A stretch of DNA of 64,000 nt. Source: Paracyclopina nana (lineage: Eukaryota; Arthropoda; Copepoda; Cyclopoida; Cyclopettidae). Positions within the stretch are counted from its first letter, which is position 1, and each line of letters starts with the position of its first letter. Below, piece after piece: positions 11,496-24,151 of this stretch. Location: contig JAGUCH010000001.1 of the NCBI GenBank assembly GCA_019096065.1, positions 5,890,001 to 5,954,000 on the forward strand. Direction: 5' to 3'. Under the pieces are notes generated by a model, which saw only the letters and a list, made by a program, of their open reading frames with translations, had not been told where the DNA came from and did no database searches. Both the position numbers and the translations under genes were made by a program.

Positions 11496-12102
11496 CTTTG
11501 CGATGCATTCAAGCTGCTGCATCAATGACGGGCATTTTTGAGCTTTTTACCCCATGTTGACGACATCCGTTGTTTTATTTCCATGTAGCCCTCCACACAA
11601 TCAATCTTGGCTCATCATTTTAAAAAATTAATACTTCTCAGGCTGTGTCCATATTATATACTTGATTGTCTTTAATAGCAATTTGTGTGCAATCCTCAAG
11701 CTGTGTGTAAATGAAGGATAAATGTGCTTGTTTACAAAGATCAGATACAAAAAATACAAGTGCCATTGCAAAGGTGGACTTGGCTTTTTATTGTCAGCTG
11801 GCTGCAATTCTTTTTTGTCATTATCAAAATTCAAATAAATGTGTTGTTCATAATTGTTAGCATGAGATTCATGGCACGATTTTGTAATATAGTATAAGCC
11901 ATTAAACGATGCCGTGTCGGACCTAGCTGCCTCTTTTATTCCTCATTATAAATAACGCAACGCGTCCAAGCCCAAATCCTGATTATTCCTCAATAGTAAT
12001 TGTAAGGTAGGTGCCATCAACCTGAATGTATAAGTGAAGCACAAAGCAAGAAATACCATGATCAAAAAGGACGAGAGGGAGGTCTTAATTGGGATGAAAA
12101 GT
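11496..12102. other. Convergent 3' intergenic stretch
   Basis: Lies between the ends of the TSC22 gene and the adhesion GPCR gene. AATAAA at 11834-11839 may serve the plus gene. No exon seen. Confidence 0.5.
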
Positions 12103-15100
12103 CTACTTCTTCTTATCATCACCATCTGCAGTGGAAACTACAGTCATTGTCACTTGTCCCCTGTAGTACTTAACGCCTGGAAAACAATAATAATGAGTAT
12201 GGATACCTAAAGGCTTAACTGAACTCAGTACCGTCATCTACTTTAGAGGTTGTCGTGTTCAAGTCCGAGGATAAAGTGACTCCAGAACTAATTTTTCTGC
12301 TGCTTTCGTAAGTTTTTGACGAGGCATCGGTGAAAGTATCTTTTGAGGTACTCTGCTGATTTGTCGAGGAGAAGTAGCTCTGAAATGTCAGATAGCACGT
12401 TCGACTATTTGCTTTTTTATTAGAAAAATGTATGTGTTTTACCTTGACATCGTTGGTGGTGTGCCTCAAATGCCTCAGAAGCTCTTGCTTAGCTTTTTCG
12501 TTGAGGAGTACGTGAAATATTAAAATGAAAAAGCCCTAACAGTAGATAATACAATTTAGTTGTCAGTCATATTTTTAATGCGCTATGGTGGTAATAGTAT
12601 TTTACTAACTGTAACCGGTTTTACTCGCGTTCCAGCAAGTTCATTTCGCTCGGAAAATCGGTCACAGTTAATAAAATTTGACTTGCTGCTTCTCAGGACT
12701 TCGAAGGTAACGTAATACTTGCTGCTTTTCGGGACTGAGAAGGTAAGTAAAAATTGCCCTAGGTGAGTAAATGAAACCAAGCCGAATCTTGAACCGAGCG
12801 AAGCGAGGGGAATAGTGAGGCGAGGTTTTATTTTACTCACCGAGGGCATTATTTACGTTACCTTCGAAGTCCTGAGAAGCAGCAAGTCAAATTTTATTAA
12901 CTGTGACCGATTTTCCGAGCGAAATGAACTTGCCGGAATGCCATGTTGTGACGTCACGGGGTTTGCAAAAAGCTGACACGATCGGCAAAGTGAATTTACT
13001 CGCGAGTAAAACCGGTTACAGTTAGTAAAAGTCTACCTGAGTGGAATTGAGTATAGTGAAAAGAACCGCAAGCCACTCGCTACCGTCAGCAAAGTATGTT
13101 AATCCGAAAATCCACGTGAGGCCCAGAATGCATAGCAATGAAAACGAGCCTAGACAAAGGAAGTGTTGTAGGAGCCAAATGATGTATATGAACTTCTACT
13201 TAGGAATACCTTTAATCAGGGCAAACGTTTTCTCATTCGATTCTCCTCGCTTTTGAATGGATTTTCTTGCTATGCTAATGGCTAATATGAACATGATGGA
13301 ATTGCTAACCAGCACACACACCATGGGAAAAGCAAATGCCCAGATTAGGCCATTTTCGATGCCTAGCCAACAGCTGCAAAGATAGACTTAGTTACGTAAG
13401 GTAAGCATTGTTTTCTGTCGTTCCATCGATCATTAGGATGGAACCCAATATTATGAAGAAAAGCATGGAGGATAGTATGTCAAAGAATTCTTCAGATAAT
13501 TATTGCGGTATCAAAGAAAAAGTCTTAAAAAAAATATTACTCACTAATTTTCATTTCCAAATCCATGAGTTCCCATCACTTCCACGATGATAGCGCTCAA
13601 AATTACGATTAAGGCCGGGGCGCCATATCCTATCGCGTAAAAGTATCTGAGCATTGACCGACCCGTATCAAAGACTTTGACTAGCATCAAATACACGTGG
13701 ATCCCTTCCACTAACATCCATGAAAAGGTCGCAAGAAAAAAGTAATGCATGAAGCCAGCAATGACTCCGCAAAGCGTTGAATTGTAAGTAGCATCGAGGC
13801 CAGAGACTAGCAGCAACTCTCCAATAAGCAGGCAAAGACACAGATTGCGATGAATTGTCGTCCGGTCAGATTTCAAGCCTTAATCAAAAATTAACAGAGC
13901 CTTGCCTCACGGGTACTTTGGTGTAAGCTTACCTCTCACTGCAGTAAACACGTACACACAAATAACGAGGCTAATAATGGATAAAGAGCATCCAAGTATG
14001 GTCACCCAAGTCAGCAACGCGTTCAATAAAACCTGGAAAGACAAATTCCCCATCGGATTAGCATGAATAATTTTGCACCCGAGGAAAACTAAAAGTCGAT
14101 AAATAAAGCACAATGCCAGAAACAAATATTGACTTGTGTATTTAAACGATCGATTCTGCGTCCATTTTTGCAGCACAATTATTGTGAGTCAGCATTAACG
14201 ACGCCGAGGAAGAAATGCCAGAATGATGCAGATTTGGTGCACTGAACAGAAATGGCTGATGTGAGATTCGATTGACTTCAGTATCCGACTTGGAGCTCTT
14301 TCTAAGAACCAGAACGTCCACGTGGATATTTTGCTGGCTCGAGCTGCTTCTCTTGCAATTTGTTGCTTTTTTGACAAACTCCTTCCACTCAGCGAAATGC
14401 CTCTCGTCCTCATCCGCATCATGGAGGTTGGTGATGGACCCAGCTACATCAGTCAGCGTGCAACCAGGATGCTCAGGCTCGGAGCTTCGATAGTCATTGA
14501 TCGTCATATTTGTGGTTCCATCCATGTACGTTTCACTTGGCATATTGTTGGCAAAATGTGTGCGCGAACAATACCAGCCCAAGTAGCAGAACATGCAACA
14601 CACACAAGCCAGTGCTGCCTACATTTTCCAACGTTTTCAATGAATATCAACCATTTGCTTTTGAGACTGACTCTAATTAATTGGAGAGCCACTCAAATTG
14701 TAAGGCCGCCAAAATGCAAAACAAGCTAAACATTGGAATCACAAGGGGAATTAATTGCAGTCAGTGCGTAACTCGAATGAGGACTTGATGCTAGACTAAA
14801 ATTATTGCTCGTAAATTGTGAAAGCAAGCTAATCAATGATTCAGTACTTTTTGAATTACATGGGTTTATCAGTTCTTTTTGACGTTTTCTCTCTTAAAGA
14901 AAGGAAAGCTTCAACTTGATAGGTTGCATTATTCATTGAAAGCAATCACCATGAAAACGAAGAAGTGGGCTGCAGTGTTGTCTGTCGCAGAGGCGTCCAA
15001 TTTTCCATCCAGAAGATTTGTTGCTGAAGTCGCAGACGACTCAAGGGGCGCGAGCTTTTCAGCAAAACTGCCGTCAATTTCAGCCAGCTGACGGCCAACT

Positions 15101-18100
15101 TTCGACGCAATGGCAGCAGTGAGATTAAGCTCACCGTTCAAGTAGTCGTTCGTTTTGTTGGCAAGTTGCACCATAACGAAACCGTTCATGATTGCTGCTC
15201 GCAGTTCTGATGATGGCTTACAACTGATCTCTCAAGCATGGCGAGCTACTCGGTCGATTTGAGAGCACGTCAGTTGAGGAAAAATGAACGATTCTAAGGC
15301 AACAGCGCACCACACTGATGAACATGATTTAAATTGGTTGACATTTAAAGCCAATTTCCGAAAATAGCATATGAAAGTTTCCAAAATGTAACTAACCTCA
15401 TCGATAAGATTTCCATTGATGTCCATTAGCACAGCAAAGTTGGTCAAGTGATCACATTTGCAGACCGTTTCCTCAGCAGAAAAAACTACCAGCTCGCAGT
15501 TTTTTGAAGACCAATCACTTGAAGAAGCATTCCAAAACACACATGAACGACCTAAAATGAATGTTGTAGCAATTTAAATTACTATTGGAAAATTGCCAAG
15601 GCTCACCAGTAATATTTAAGTCGGCTCTTTCGTTCTTAAAGCGAAGAACAACTTCAACAGGATTGGAATCCAACAGAGTAGCACCAATAATGCCAGTAGC
15701 CAGTATATTCTCACCATTTGTCATCAAAGAATCACTGAAAAGATACATTCAATTTTTGAAATATTAATTACATAGCATGAGAAAGGAATTGTGCATCTAA
15801 TCGAAATTCAATAAGATGTCAGTGCCGTGACATGCCACGCAAAAAGAGACGCATTTCCCTAAGCGAAAAGTTGTACAGACAGCCATCAATCATAAAATAC
15901 ATTAATAGCATATGCTGCTTTTACGCCGACAAGAAAGTGACATACTTAACGGAAATGTGTACTTTCTTGAGACAAGCCAAAGGTAGCTCGCTTCAATAAT
16001 GTAATATAAACGTAGCTAGAGTTACACAGTCTTAAAAATGATACGTCCGCCTGAAGATGTCCAACTTGAGGCTTCTATACCAACATGAGCTGCAAAGGAA
16101 TTACCATGTAAAGCGGTTGTCGATGATGCAAGCCAGACTTGTGAGGCCTAAAAAGCTAATCGAACTTTGAGAGCTGTCAGCTTTGACGGTAATTTGGTCC
16201 CCATTGGAATTAGTGAAAGCTGCCTGCGAATCTTCATCCAGTTTTTTAAGGGTCTTCAGATACACTCCTTTTCTTTCATACGTGTGCTCTGCTCTGTCCG
16301 AGTTCTTCATCAAGGATTTTGCCATCTCGTCCAGATTATTTTGGACTTTGGTGATTTCGCCATTCTTTGCCTCTATGGGGAGGCCGAACCAGACCTGAGG
16401 TCGGTCCAGAATATCGCTGATCACGTCAACTGCTTGCTGAGTGTATGAGTCAGCGAAATCTTCGGGGCTGCTGGCATTCTCTAGCCTTTCGTTTTGAACT
16501 TTCAATGCTTCCCCAAGGACGCCAATAAGACTTTTGATGTCTCCTGCGCCAAGGCTGGCCTCTCCACTGACATTTCTGTACAGCTTCTCCAGCACCTTCG
16601 AAGGAACGGAATCCGGCTTCTGGAGCTCTTCCAACACTTCTTCAGTGTTCAGCCGATAGCAATTGGACAAATCCGGATAATCAATCCAGCTGCCTCCGAA
16701 TCCGCACTGCCAAGTTGCATTTCCGGACTGACCATCTGGACATGGCTGAAATGTAACCACCCCAGAGTGGCCTTCGACAGTCCAAGAGTAATTGGGGAAA
16801 GGCCATCCCTCATCGCCGGGCTTGAGGGTAGGACACGTGTCTGAGGGAGGCAAAGTTGTCCTCGGGGCCATTGCCACGGGCAATGCACAAAGGCCTCGTC
16901 TTTTCTCCACTCCATTGAGGTCCTGTGTAATGTTTGGGTAGCACAAGTCGTTATTGGCAAATTCCACCGTGCCCTCTTTAAATTCATTTGAGTCAAAGGG
17001 GATTGGACTTCTGGCCTCTTTCCTTGTTGGACCAGCTAACCACAGCTGAAATTACGAGGTTATCTTGTTTAGTAACAAGAGTATCTTGGCGATTGGATAA
17101 ACGTCTTACTTCCTCCGGTTTCAGTGCATAAATAGGCGCAGAGCACTCATCATCGTTTTTTGGTAGAGGAAACGCGAGATCTCCACCCCAAGACCAGCAC
17201 TGAATACGAGCTGTGTGCCAGTCTAATTTTTCCTCAGTTTTCTTGTAGCAGGTGTTGCCTGAAAATAGGAAATAGGATAAAAAATGACAGTTCCCAGCAC
17301 GCCATGCAGTACCTCTTCGGTAATCCACTTTCAAGCTACCACAATTGACATCTCGTTGATTCAGCTTGACCCCATTGTGGAATCTGTATTCCAGCACCGG
17401 CGTTGCTATGGAGTCCAAGCAGAAATCACCATCAAATCTTTCGTCCAGCTTTCCTTTGGGGCCCAACTGCGCCTGGCAAAGAGCTCCATATTTGACCTGG
17501 GCTGAAAAGCAGGATTCCCACCTCAGTTGGAGGTCAGAAGGCTTGTCTTGATTAGGGATCAGTACAAGGCAAGCATCCTGCATGTGACCAGCAGCGCCCA
17601 CAATTCTCAAGCTTTCAAAATTGCTCTTGGTGAAAGCATCAATCCACAGCCCATCCAGAGATGAGGTGGCATTCGTTTTTGAGATCAATTCCAAAGCCTT
17701 CAAGGCGTCTCTCTCCGATTTCAGGTTGGCCAATGAGCCGAACTTGCTGCAGGCTTGAGCAGCATCCAAGTAAGTATTCAGGGCTCTGTCGTGGACGTAA
17801 AATACTTTATATTCATCTTCTGCATCTTTCGAGTGCTTGATCAGCCATTTGGGACTGAACTTACACGATGATTTGCCTTGGCACCAAAAAGTTATAGCGG
17901 CTAAAGAGTTGGGAGCGACACAATACTGAAACAAGAGAACATTAACGGATTTTCGGAAAGTTGGGCTTTCGACCTCGACATGTTTTAATAATGGGCAGAG
18001 CGTTTGATCTAGCTCTATCCAAAAGCAAATATTGAAGGACTGCGTTGCACAATATTGTTCCAGATAAAATGACACCGATCTTTTTCCGAGGCAGAGACAA

Positions 18101-19630
18101 ATCTCTTTAACTTATCTAACTTAACGTACTAAAGCAGCTGATATTTTCTAGCAAATGTGAAATGTCTCAGCAATTTGTTATGGTTTGCCATATAGCGCTT
18201 CCAGATTTGCTAACAGTGTCAAAAAAGCCCTTAGTTTGGCATTTTTTATCATAGCTTGACTGAATTCGCAATTTCACAGCAAACATCTGAAAACTGGGCT
18301 AGCGTTGCTTTTTAATTCACTGAAATTAGTATTGGAAAAGTGTGCGTTCTACTTAGACGCTTACCTCGTGCAAATTGATGGCATAATGGTTTCTGCAAGC
18401 AACAGAGCCACTACTTGAGCCGGGAGGCCTCATTGGACGCCCGTAAGCGGCATGATCGATGTACATCAAAGGGAATTGGTCGTTTCCTGACTTCAACTCA
18501 ACCATTTCTGGATCCACTTCACAGTAAGTATGACCGTAGTTGATGCTTCCACTTTGAGCACCATTCGTATTAGTACAATTTTCATATCCATAACCTTCGG
18601 CGCATTGACAAGAGTAAATATCAGCAATTTCCTCCATGGGGTCCAAATTGGCATTCCCATTTTCCTGGTTTTTCTGGCAGAGCCCTAAGTAAATGGCACC
18701 ACTGTCCACATCATAGGCATCTGTGCAACTTTTGTTGCTGAGAATCCCAAACTGATCACTCAGATAGCAAGGCTGGCTGATCCAAAAGCCAGCCACTTTA
18801 TCAATGGCAGAATACGACTCGATGAACACTAAAGCTGATGGGCTAACCCTGTCTGAGGACTCATCCAATGAAATCAGTTCACCATTCTGATCTTGGCATG
18901 ATTTCTCCGCGTTGTACCAATTCTGAGCATTTCCATTTGGCACAAAAAACGCGGAGGTGAGAAACCTAGCATCATTTTGGTAGCTCGATGAGGGCGAAGT
19001 GGACATTCGCATGCAAAAGCCCTCGTTGCAATAGTTCGCACTGCATGCTCGGAAATTTCCAGATTTGTGTGATGATGCTGTCAGCACATAAAGATCAATT
19101 AAAAGACATGACTCATGAGAGAAATGGAGTAATCCACATTTCCCGGGAGTGAATTACCGCAATTTAATGTGGGCTTCAAAGTGGAGTTTATAATTGGACT
19201 TGCATGCAATAGATTCCCACCCCTTAAAACCACAATTATGTGTTTTTGAACCCTTTGCTTTGGGGCATTCATAAATTAATAAGAGGGTTTTTTTGCCTTC
19301 CTCTTATTCCACGAAAATGTGGCTCTGAAATCATCAACTTTGCAAAAAAAACCTTTTCAAAAATCATCCGCTTTCATGTATTCCTGGTACATTTGCTGTA
19401 AATTCAAAAGTTTGAATGCCTTAATTGATACGGTTGCCAATCAATTTTAGTTACCTTCAGGTTCTCAGGTTTTCGGACGCGCAAGTAATTAAGAGAAAAT
19501 TTTGTGAAAAAAGCAATTTTCGAGGCAAGTAATCATGGCTGCAAAATTGACGTCGTCGCTTACCTGCGTAAATAACCGAGAAGCAGCATGAAACAAGCCA
19601 ACTAATGCTGTAGCAGAAATGAATCTTCAT
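12103..19630 (-). CDS. Adhesion GPCR (latrophilin-like) with CTLD-EGF-SUEL-CTLD-CTLD-HRM-GAIN ectodomain
   Basis: Fourteen exons on the minus strand: 19630-19564, 19077-18365, 17925-17313, 17258-17110, 17045-16105, 15734-15607, 15551-15397, 14032-13933, 13878-13545, 13373-13210, 13149-13037, 12535-12443, 12379-12232, 12176-12103. Total 3792 nt = 1263 aa, every junction in phase. Order: signal peptide (MKIHFCYSISWLVSCCFSVI); C-type-lectin fold 1; EGF-like CQCAEGYGYENC; SUEL/rhamnose-lectin part (YGRPM and FWCQGKSSCKF); CTLD 2 (to about 445); CTLD 3 (about 475-570); hormone-receptor motif (WPFPNYSWTVEG...CGFGGSW, about 582-645); GAIN domain; GPS with CVFWN and CKCDHLTNFAVLMD, whose His-Leu|Thr autocleavage triad is intact; seven TMs from about 923 (TM6 CILGLTWIFGLTYF, TM7 end FHVLLNEKAKQELL); and a short Ser/Thr-rich tail ending DDKKK. 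It is a cell-surface adhesion receptor; ligand unknown. The intron before TM7's last exon carries a transposon (12600-13030). Confidence 0.92.
12600..13030. mobile_element. Long-TIR foldback element inside an adhesion-GPCR intron
   Basis: Outer 30 bp (TTTTACTAACTGTAACCGGT... at 12600-12629) are perfectly inverted at 13001-13030. A second inverted block of about 85 bp, 12632-12717 against 12857-12940, shares ACTTCGAAGGTAAC and its complement. The right side carries an extra segment of about 60 bp between the blocks. No ORF. It fills 431 of the 501 nt of the intron 13036-12536; without it the intron would be about 70 nt, like its neighbours. No clear target duplication. Confidence 0.7.
14142..15228 (-). 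CDS. Two internal exons: alternative single-pass C-terminus of the adhesion GPCR, or nested gene
   Basis: Between the GPS exon (ends 15397, phase 0) and the TM1 exon (starts 14032, phase 0) are two open blocks on the same strand. Block 1 is 15228-14950 (279 nt, phase 0 at both ends, donor ATG|GTGATT). Block 2 is 14618-14142 (159 codons including a stop, acceptor TGTAG|GCA). Spliced together they encode about 70 polar residues (ANKTNDYLNGELNLTAA), a TM helix formed across the junction (AAHFFVFM + AALACVCCMFCYLGWYC), and a cytoplasmic tail of about 130 aa ending in its own stop. Read from the GPS exon, this gives a secretory-pathway protein with the whole ectodomain and one TM instead of seven. 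Alternatively it is a small nested gene from ATG 15189, but no signal peptide is visible there. The acceptor at 15229 is weak (GAGAG), so the start is uncertain. Confidence 0.5.
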
Positions 19631-22492
19631 GTTGAAGTTTTGGACAAGTCCATCATGCTGCACTTTTCAAGTTTGACAACAAATCTATCGCCGCCAACTT
19701 GACTGCACTCGCGTTAAAGAACAACTATATCTATGATGTCAGTTGATCGGCCACGCTCAGCACACTGGGTTAAATGACTGGGGAAAATCTGGCCAGTTTT
19801 CACACACCACCACTACATGTGAAAAATGTTTCGAGCTCATGACAGATAAGCACTGTAAAGACGCTTATCAATTAATAAGTCCAGAATGTTCATTAGCTCT
19901 GCATGCCCATAGTGACGTGAATATTATCATTATTTGGTGATATTACATGCCTGATAAAAAAGCCATTTTTTCACTCGCATCCCCTCCAAAAAGGCAATTT
20001 GTAGTAGAAACGGGGATTTGTTTTTTTCTGCCGCGAATTGCCCATGTGCCGCGGTTCGCCACATATTTTACGACACGGCAACTTTAAAAAATAAGACTTG
20101 GCGAAACTTCCCACACTCTCTTTTTGACGGTCAATGAGACTTTTTCATCAAGAAATTGGTTCCCCACATCAATTGAATATGTACAAATTCGTCATAAAAA
20201 TTCAAGGATGGAGCATTTTACGACCGGAATCCGGTCACTATGTGCACATTTTATTCGTCGTATTGCTGATAACACAAGAATTTGAGTGACTGGATGTGTG
20301 CTTTGATTCATTTTATGATCTTTAATTTGGCCTCCAGTCAGTTAAGCTGACGACGTATGCATTTTTCACAACGTTACAAAGCTGCTCTTCCTTATTATTC
20401 GTCATCAGTGAAGTCTTTAGGCGTGCATATCGCGAGAAAGTCTTCTTGATCGTGTTTTCTCAAACAGCCGAATACGTGTACACAAATCCTGTGCTATTTC
20501 TATTTTAATAGGTGTGTGAAAACTGGCTGTTTTGACATGCTGCCGCAAACTTCATAAAAATGGAAATGTGACTTGGGGGTGATAGTAGCCTAGTTTTATT
20601 TGATTCCGTCCAAAATACACCATTCCTTCGAATAACAGTCGCAGAGCATTGCCAAATTTCAAAAGTAAGATCAAGAAATCAAATTAGCATGGTGCCTTGC
20701 AGTCTCTTTTGCCGTTTTGACGTTGACACGTGAAATCCAAAAAATATAATGACAATGTACGCCAGACAATCGCCTAGAACATTATTGCATTGAATTGTCG
20801 CAAACTCAATTTCACAAGTTGATAGAAGATAGCCAGCCGCAAAACATGCAAATAATTTTTCGCATATCGTGCTCGCTGGTGCGCACAATTATTGCCTAGC
20901 AGTCAAGTCTTGACACACGATAAAGATGTCTAGCTAATGTTTTGCAAAAAAAAAATGAAATTTGTGGCTATTTGCCTTTTATCTGTGTAGCCTTAGAGCC
21001 ACCCCCTCCGAATATTTTTCTTTCTCACACTCTTACTCTTGCTCTCTCATGGATTTTATGTGGTCTTAACGACTTCTAATTATCACCCTTTGACCGTAGA
21101 TGGACTTAATTTATGTAGTGCATTTAATTTTAGTTTTACCGAAGATTCCAATTTGCACTTTCTTGCGACATGTGTGACAAATGATGATATATTGCTGTTA
21201 TATGAATCCACTTTTTACTCCCGTTATTATAAATCTCTGTTCACATTTCCTCTTTTCACTTAGCCGCTTTTTCTGTCTATTAGCCAGTCTGCAAGATTTG
21301 ACCCATTGAGCAAATGCTATGTGAGAAAAAACATATTTCTCTGTATTTAAATAGCTGAAAAGAGCCGGTTTTGCTATTCCGTTTTGTCTCATAGTTTTTG
21401 GTGAGCTTAGGTCTGGCATTTTTTGCCTGTGGTTTTTTTCGTACCTGAGAAAAATAACTGGGGGATCTTAAATTGCGCTATTTTTTGCTGCCACGAAATC
21501 ACGTTTTACTTCCTGTGCTGTGATCGAATTCAACTTTTATAGTGTGACCATTTCAAAATGACGATCATTGCTCATTTACCGACAGTGCCTCTTAAAATAC
21601 ATAGTCATACTCATATGCAGCTGGCATTCATTCATTCAAACTGCTTTCCTTCCAATGATTCCTTGATGGCAAAAGTTAAACTTACCTTTGAAGTGTTTTA
21701 GCACTTCTTTTAATCGGTTCCTCAGAGAGAGCATAAATTATGCAGCATATACCGCACAGTCTACAAAAATAACATGCAAATATAAGTATCAATCAAAAGT
21801 TTCGATCATCGAAAAATATTCTTGGTTTTTCTTCTCTTCAATGTTTCTATTTTTTAGTGGATTGATACGCCGAAAAGTGATTAAAGCTTGAGCACCACGA
21901 GGACTCTCTTAATAAATTTTTATAGCTTTCTCCCCTCATATGCGGCAGCAACAAAGCAAAAGATCAAATGAACATCTTATCAAACTTTTTGTAAGCATTA
22001 CTCAAGTTGGAAAAAGTAGATGTCGAGCACAACTTCCCGAGTTTCGACCCTGAGGCACTTGTAAACATTGCACCAAGACATGTTTAGACTATGCAATATG
22101 CTCACAGTGGCGAAGAAGGTGCTTGAAAATCTAATGCAATGCTATCCAAGCTAAAGCGGAATTTCCCTGGGTGCGTAATCAAGCTACCGGCTGCTAGTGA
22201 CTCTTTATGGAGACAATTTGTGGGAATAATTACTGTGAATGTGCCAAAAAAATGTCTGGCAGAGGCTTTAAATGAAGTCTAATATATATGTGAAATCGAA
22301 TATAGATCATTTTTGTCAGCTTGGCGGTGGGTTCACTACATACGGCAGTGAAGCGAAAATCGCTGTATTTTGCTGAGATTTGGCGTGCGCTCGCATCTAC
22401 CGTACAATAATGACTTTTTTCGTCACATGTGAAGAAATAATGCTCATTATTGTACAGTTGGCAACTTTAGAGTTCTTCTTCAATTAAAAAAA

Positions 22493-22562
22493 GAGTTGAC
22501 CGGGATTCGAACCTGGGTCGGCTGGGTGTAAGGTGTGCACTATGCCAGTGTACTATCAGACA
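22493..22562 (-). repeat. tRNA-Val-like pseudogene or SINE head
   Basis: On the minus strand an A box TAGTACACTGG (22555-22545) and a perfect B box GGTTCGAATCC (22513-22503) are correctly spaced, with CTTACAC in the anticodon-loop position (TAC). Acceptor and anticodon stems do not pair, so it is not a functional tRNA. Confidence 0.5.
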
Positions 22563-23057
22563 TCTCATATATTGTGTCACATAAAATTAATTACATTCCA
22601 TTCTGTTTTCAGAAAATCTTCTAAAATAATTTATAATGAACAACCGACCTCCAAAACATTCTAATTTTAAGTATCTCTTAAACATCCTCATTCTAGAAAA
22701 GTCTGCCAAAACACTATTATTTAAAAATCAATTTTTTATAGCCTTCTTTGTAACAAGCTTTTATCGATCTTGGAAAAAAGTATAGAATTACAAGCGACAT
22801 CTTATTTAAAATTTCAAGCCAAATTCGTCATTTTGGCGTTTTTTCGAAAAATTCTGGCTAAAATTCCTTTAAATATCTAGTAGCCCTACAAGCGCTGAGC
22901 TCTTGCTGGAGATGCGTGCGCGCGCTATTGACCGCAAAGTTATACCTGCAAACGAGCTATCGTTTTTTAGGCCAATTTAATTGGTAAATTTATCAATTTT
23001 TAGCATTTTAAACAGTGCTATTGGACTTTTAACCGTCACGAAGCTGACAAAAATGTC

Positions 23058-24151
23058 AATACTGTCCAGATGACTCGTCCATATAGGGTTTTTCGCTCAT
23101 TCGTAGTAAAATTCCAGATCACTCGTGGCTTCGCCACTCGATGATCTTTCATTTGACTACTCATGAGCGAAAAACCCTATATGGACTCGTCATCAGGACA
23201 GTATTGTTACATTTTTATGTTTGGACACTATCAGAGTCGGTCATAGTGCGCCACTAAAAAGTGATTATTGTTCAATCATCATTAAGCGTCGCCTCCAGAA
23301 ATTAACTTCCTCAAAAAATAAATAAAGTTTACTGTGTTCTGTTGCCATAAACATAAGCAAGGTTCCAACAATGAAAGTCAGTATAGCGAAGACACCTTAC
23401 TTATAAGGCTGTTCTCTTATTGTCTAATAAAGCAAAGCAAAGGAAATGCTCAACATTTAAAGCAAGGCTGCAGTTTCGATTGAATATACTCTACTCAATA
23501 TTCACTATATTCTCCTTATTTTACTCTTATGTATTTTGGCATCTTGCTGGCTTGCATCCTCAGATTAATCAATTTTAAATAAGACCATGTAATTTTCAAC
23601 ATAATTATTTGATTTACATACGACAATTTGATTTCATGTAAAACTATGTGAATTTATATTGAATTATGTTTTTTAGATACAGCTATGGGACTTCAGATAC
23701 AATTATGTGATTTTAGCTGAAATTGTGTGATTTATGTGACTATAAAATGGTTCGAAAACTTCCGAAGGGTATTGGAGCAAATTAAAGACGTGTCAACAAA
23801 CTTTTAGGCAATTTCTTCTGTTTACAAAATTGAGCTTGGGCTTGATTCGTTTCGTTGCCTTTATAAAGGGGTTTTGCGTGAATTGCTCCAGTGAATGTTG
23901 CGAATCACTAGCTGACCGTACTTGCCGTTCTTTGATTTATAAAGTCTTTGGTCGGGTCATTAAATAGCTGAGTGAGGATTTTAAAATGGAAAAGCACGAG
24001 TGCCACTTTATAAGAAGAAACGAATTGAGTGCATTAAAAATTGTAACAATACTGTCCTGATGACGAGTCCATATAGGGTTTTTCGCTCATGAGTAGTCAA
24101 ATGAAAGATCACCGAGTGGCGAAGCCACGAGTGATCTGGAATTTTACTACG
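23058..24151. mobile_element. Foldback element with 110-bp inverted arms
   Basis: Arm 23102-23211 is the reverse complement of 24042-24151 with about one mismatch; outer ends begin CGTAGTAAAATTCC. A third partial copy (23058-23100, CCATATAGGGTTTTTCGCTC) abuts the left arm in the orientation of the right arm, so 23058-23211 alone also folds as a hairpin. The arms contain a smaller palindrome (CGAGTGGCGAAGCCACGAG). The 830-bp interior has no ORF. Non-autonomous; family unknown. Confidence 0.7.

Noticed and set aside
24048-24075. CTGATGACGAGTCC resembles a hammerhead ribozyme core
   Set aside because: The partner GGAC-GAAA strand is not placed to form stem II and no cleavage-site stem could be paired on either strand; it is more simply part of the foldback arm.
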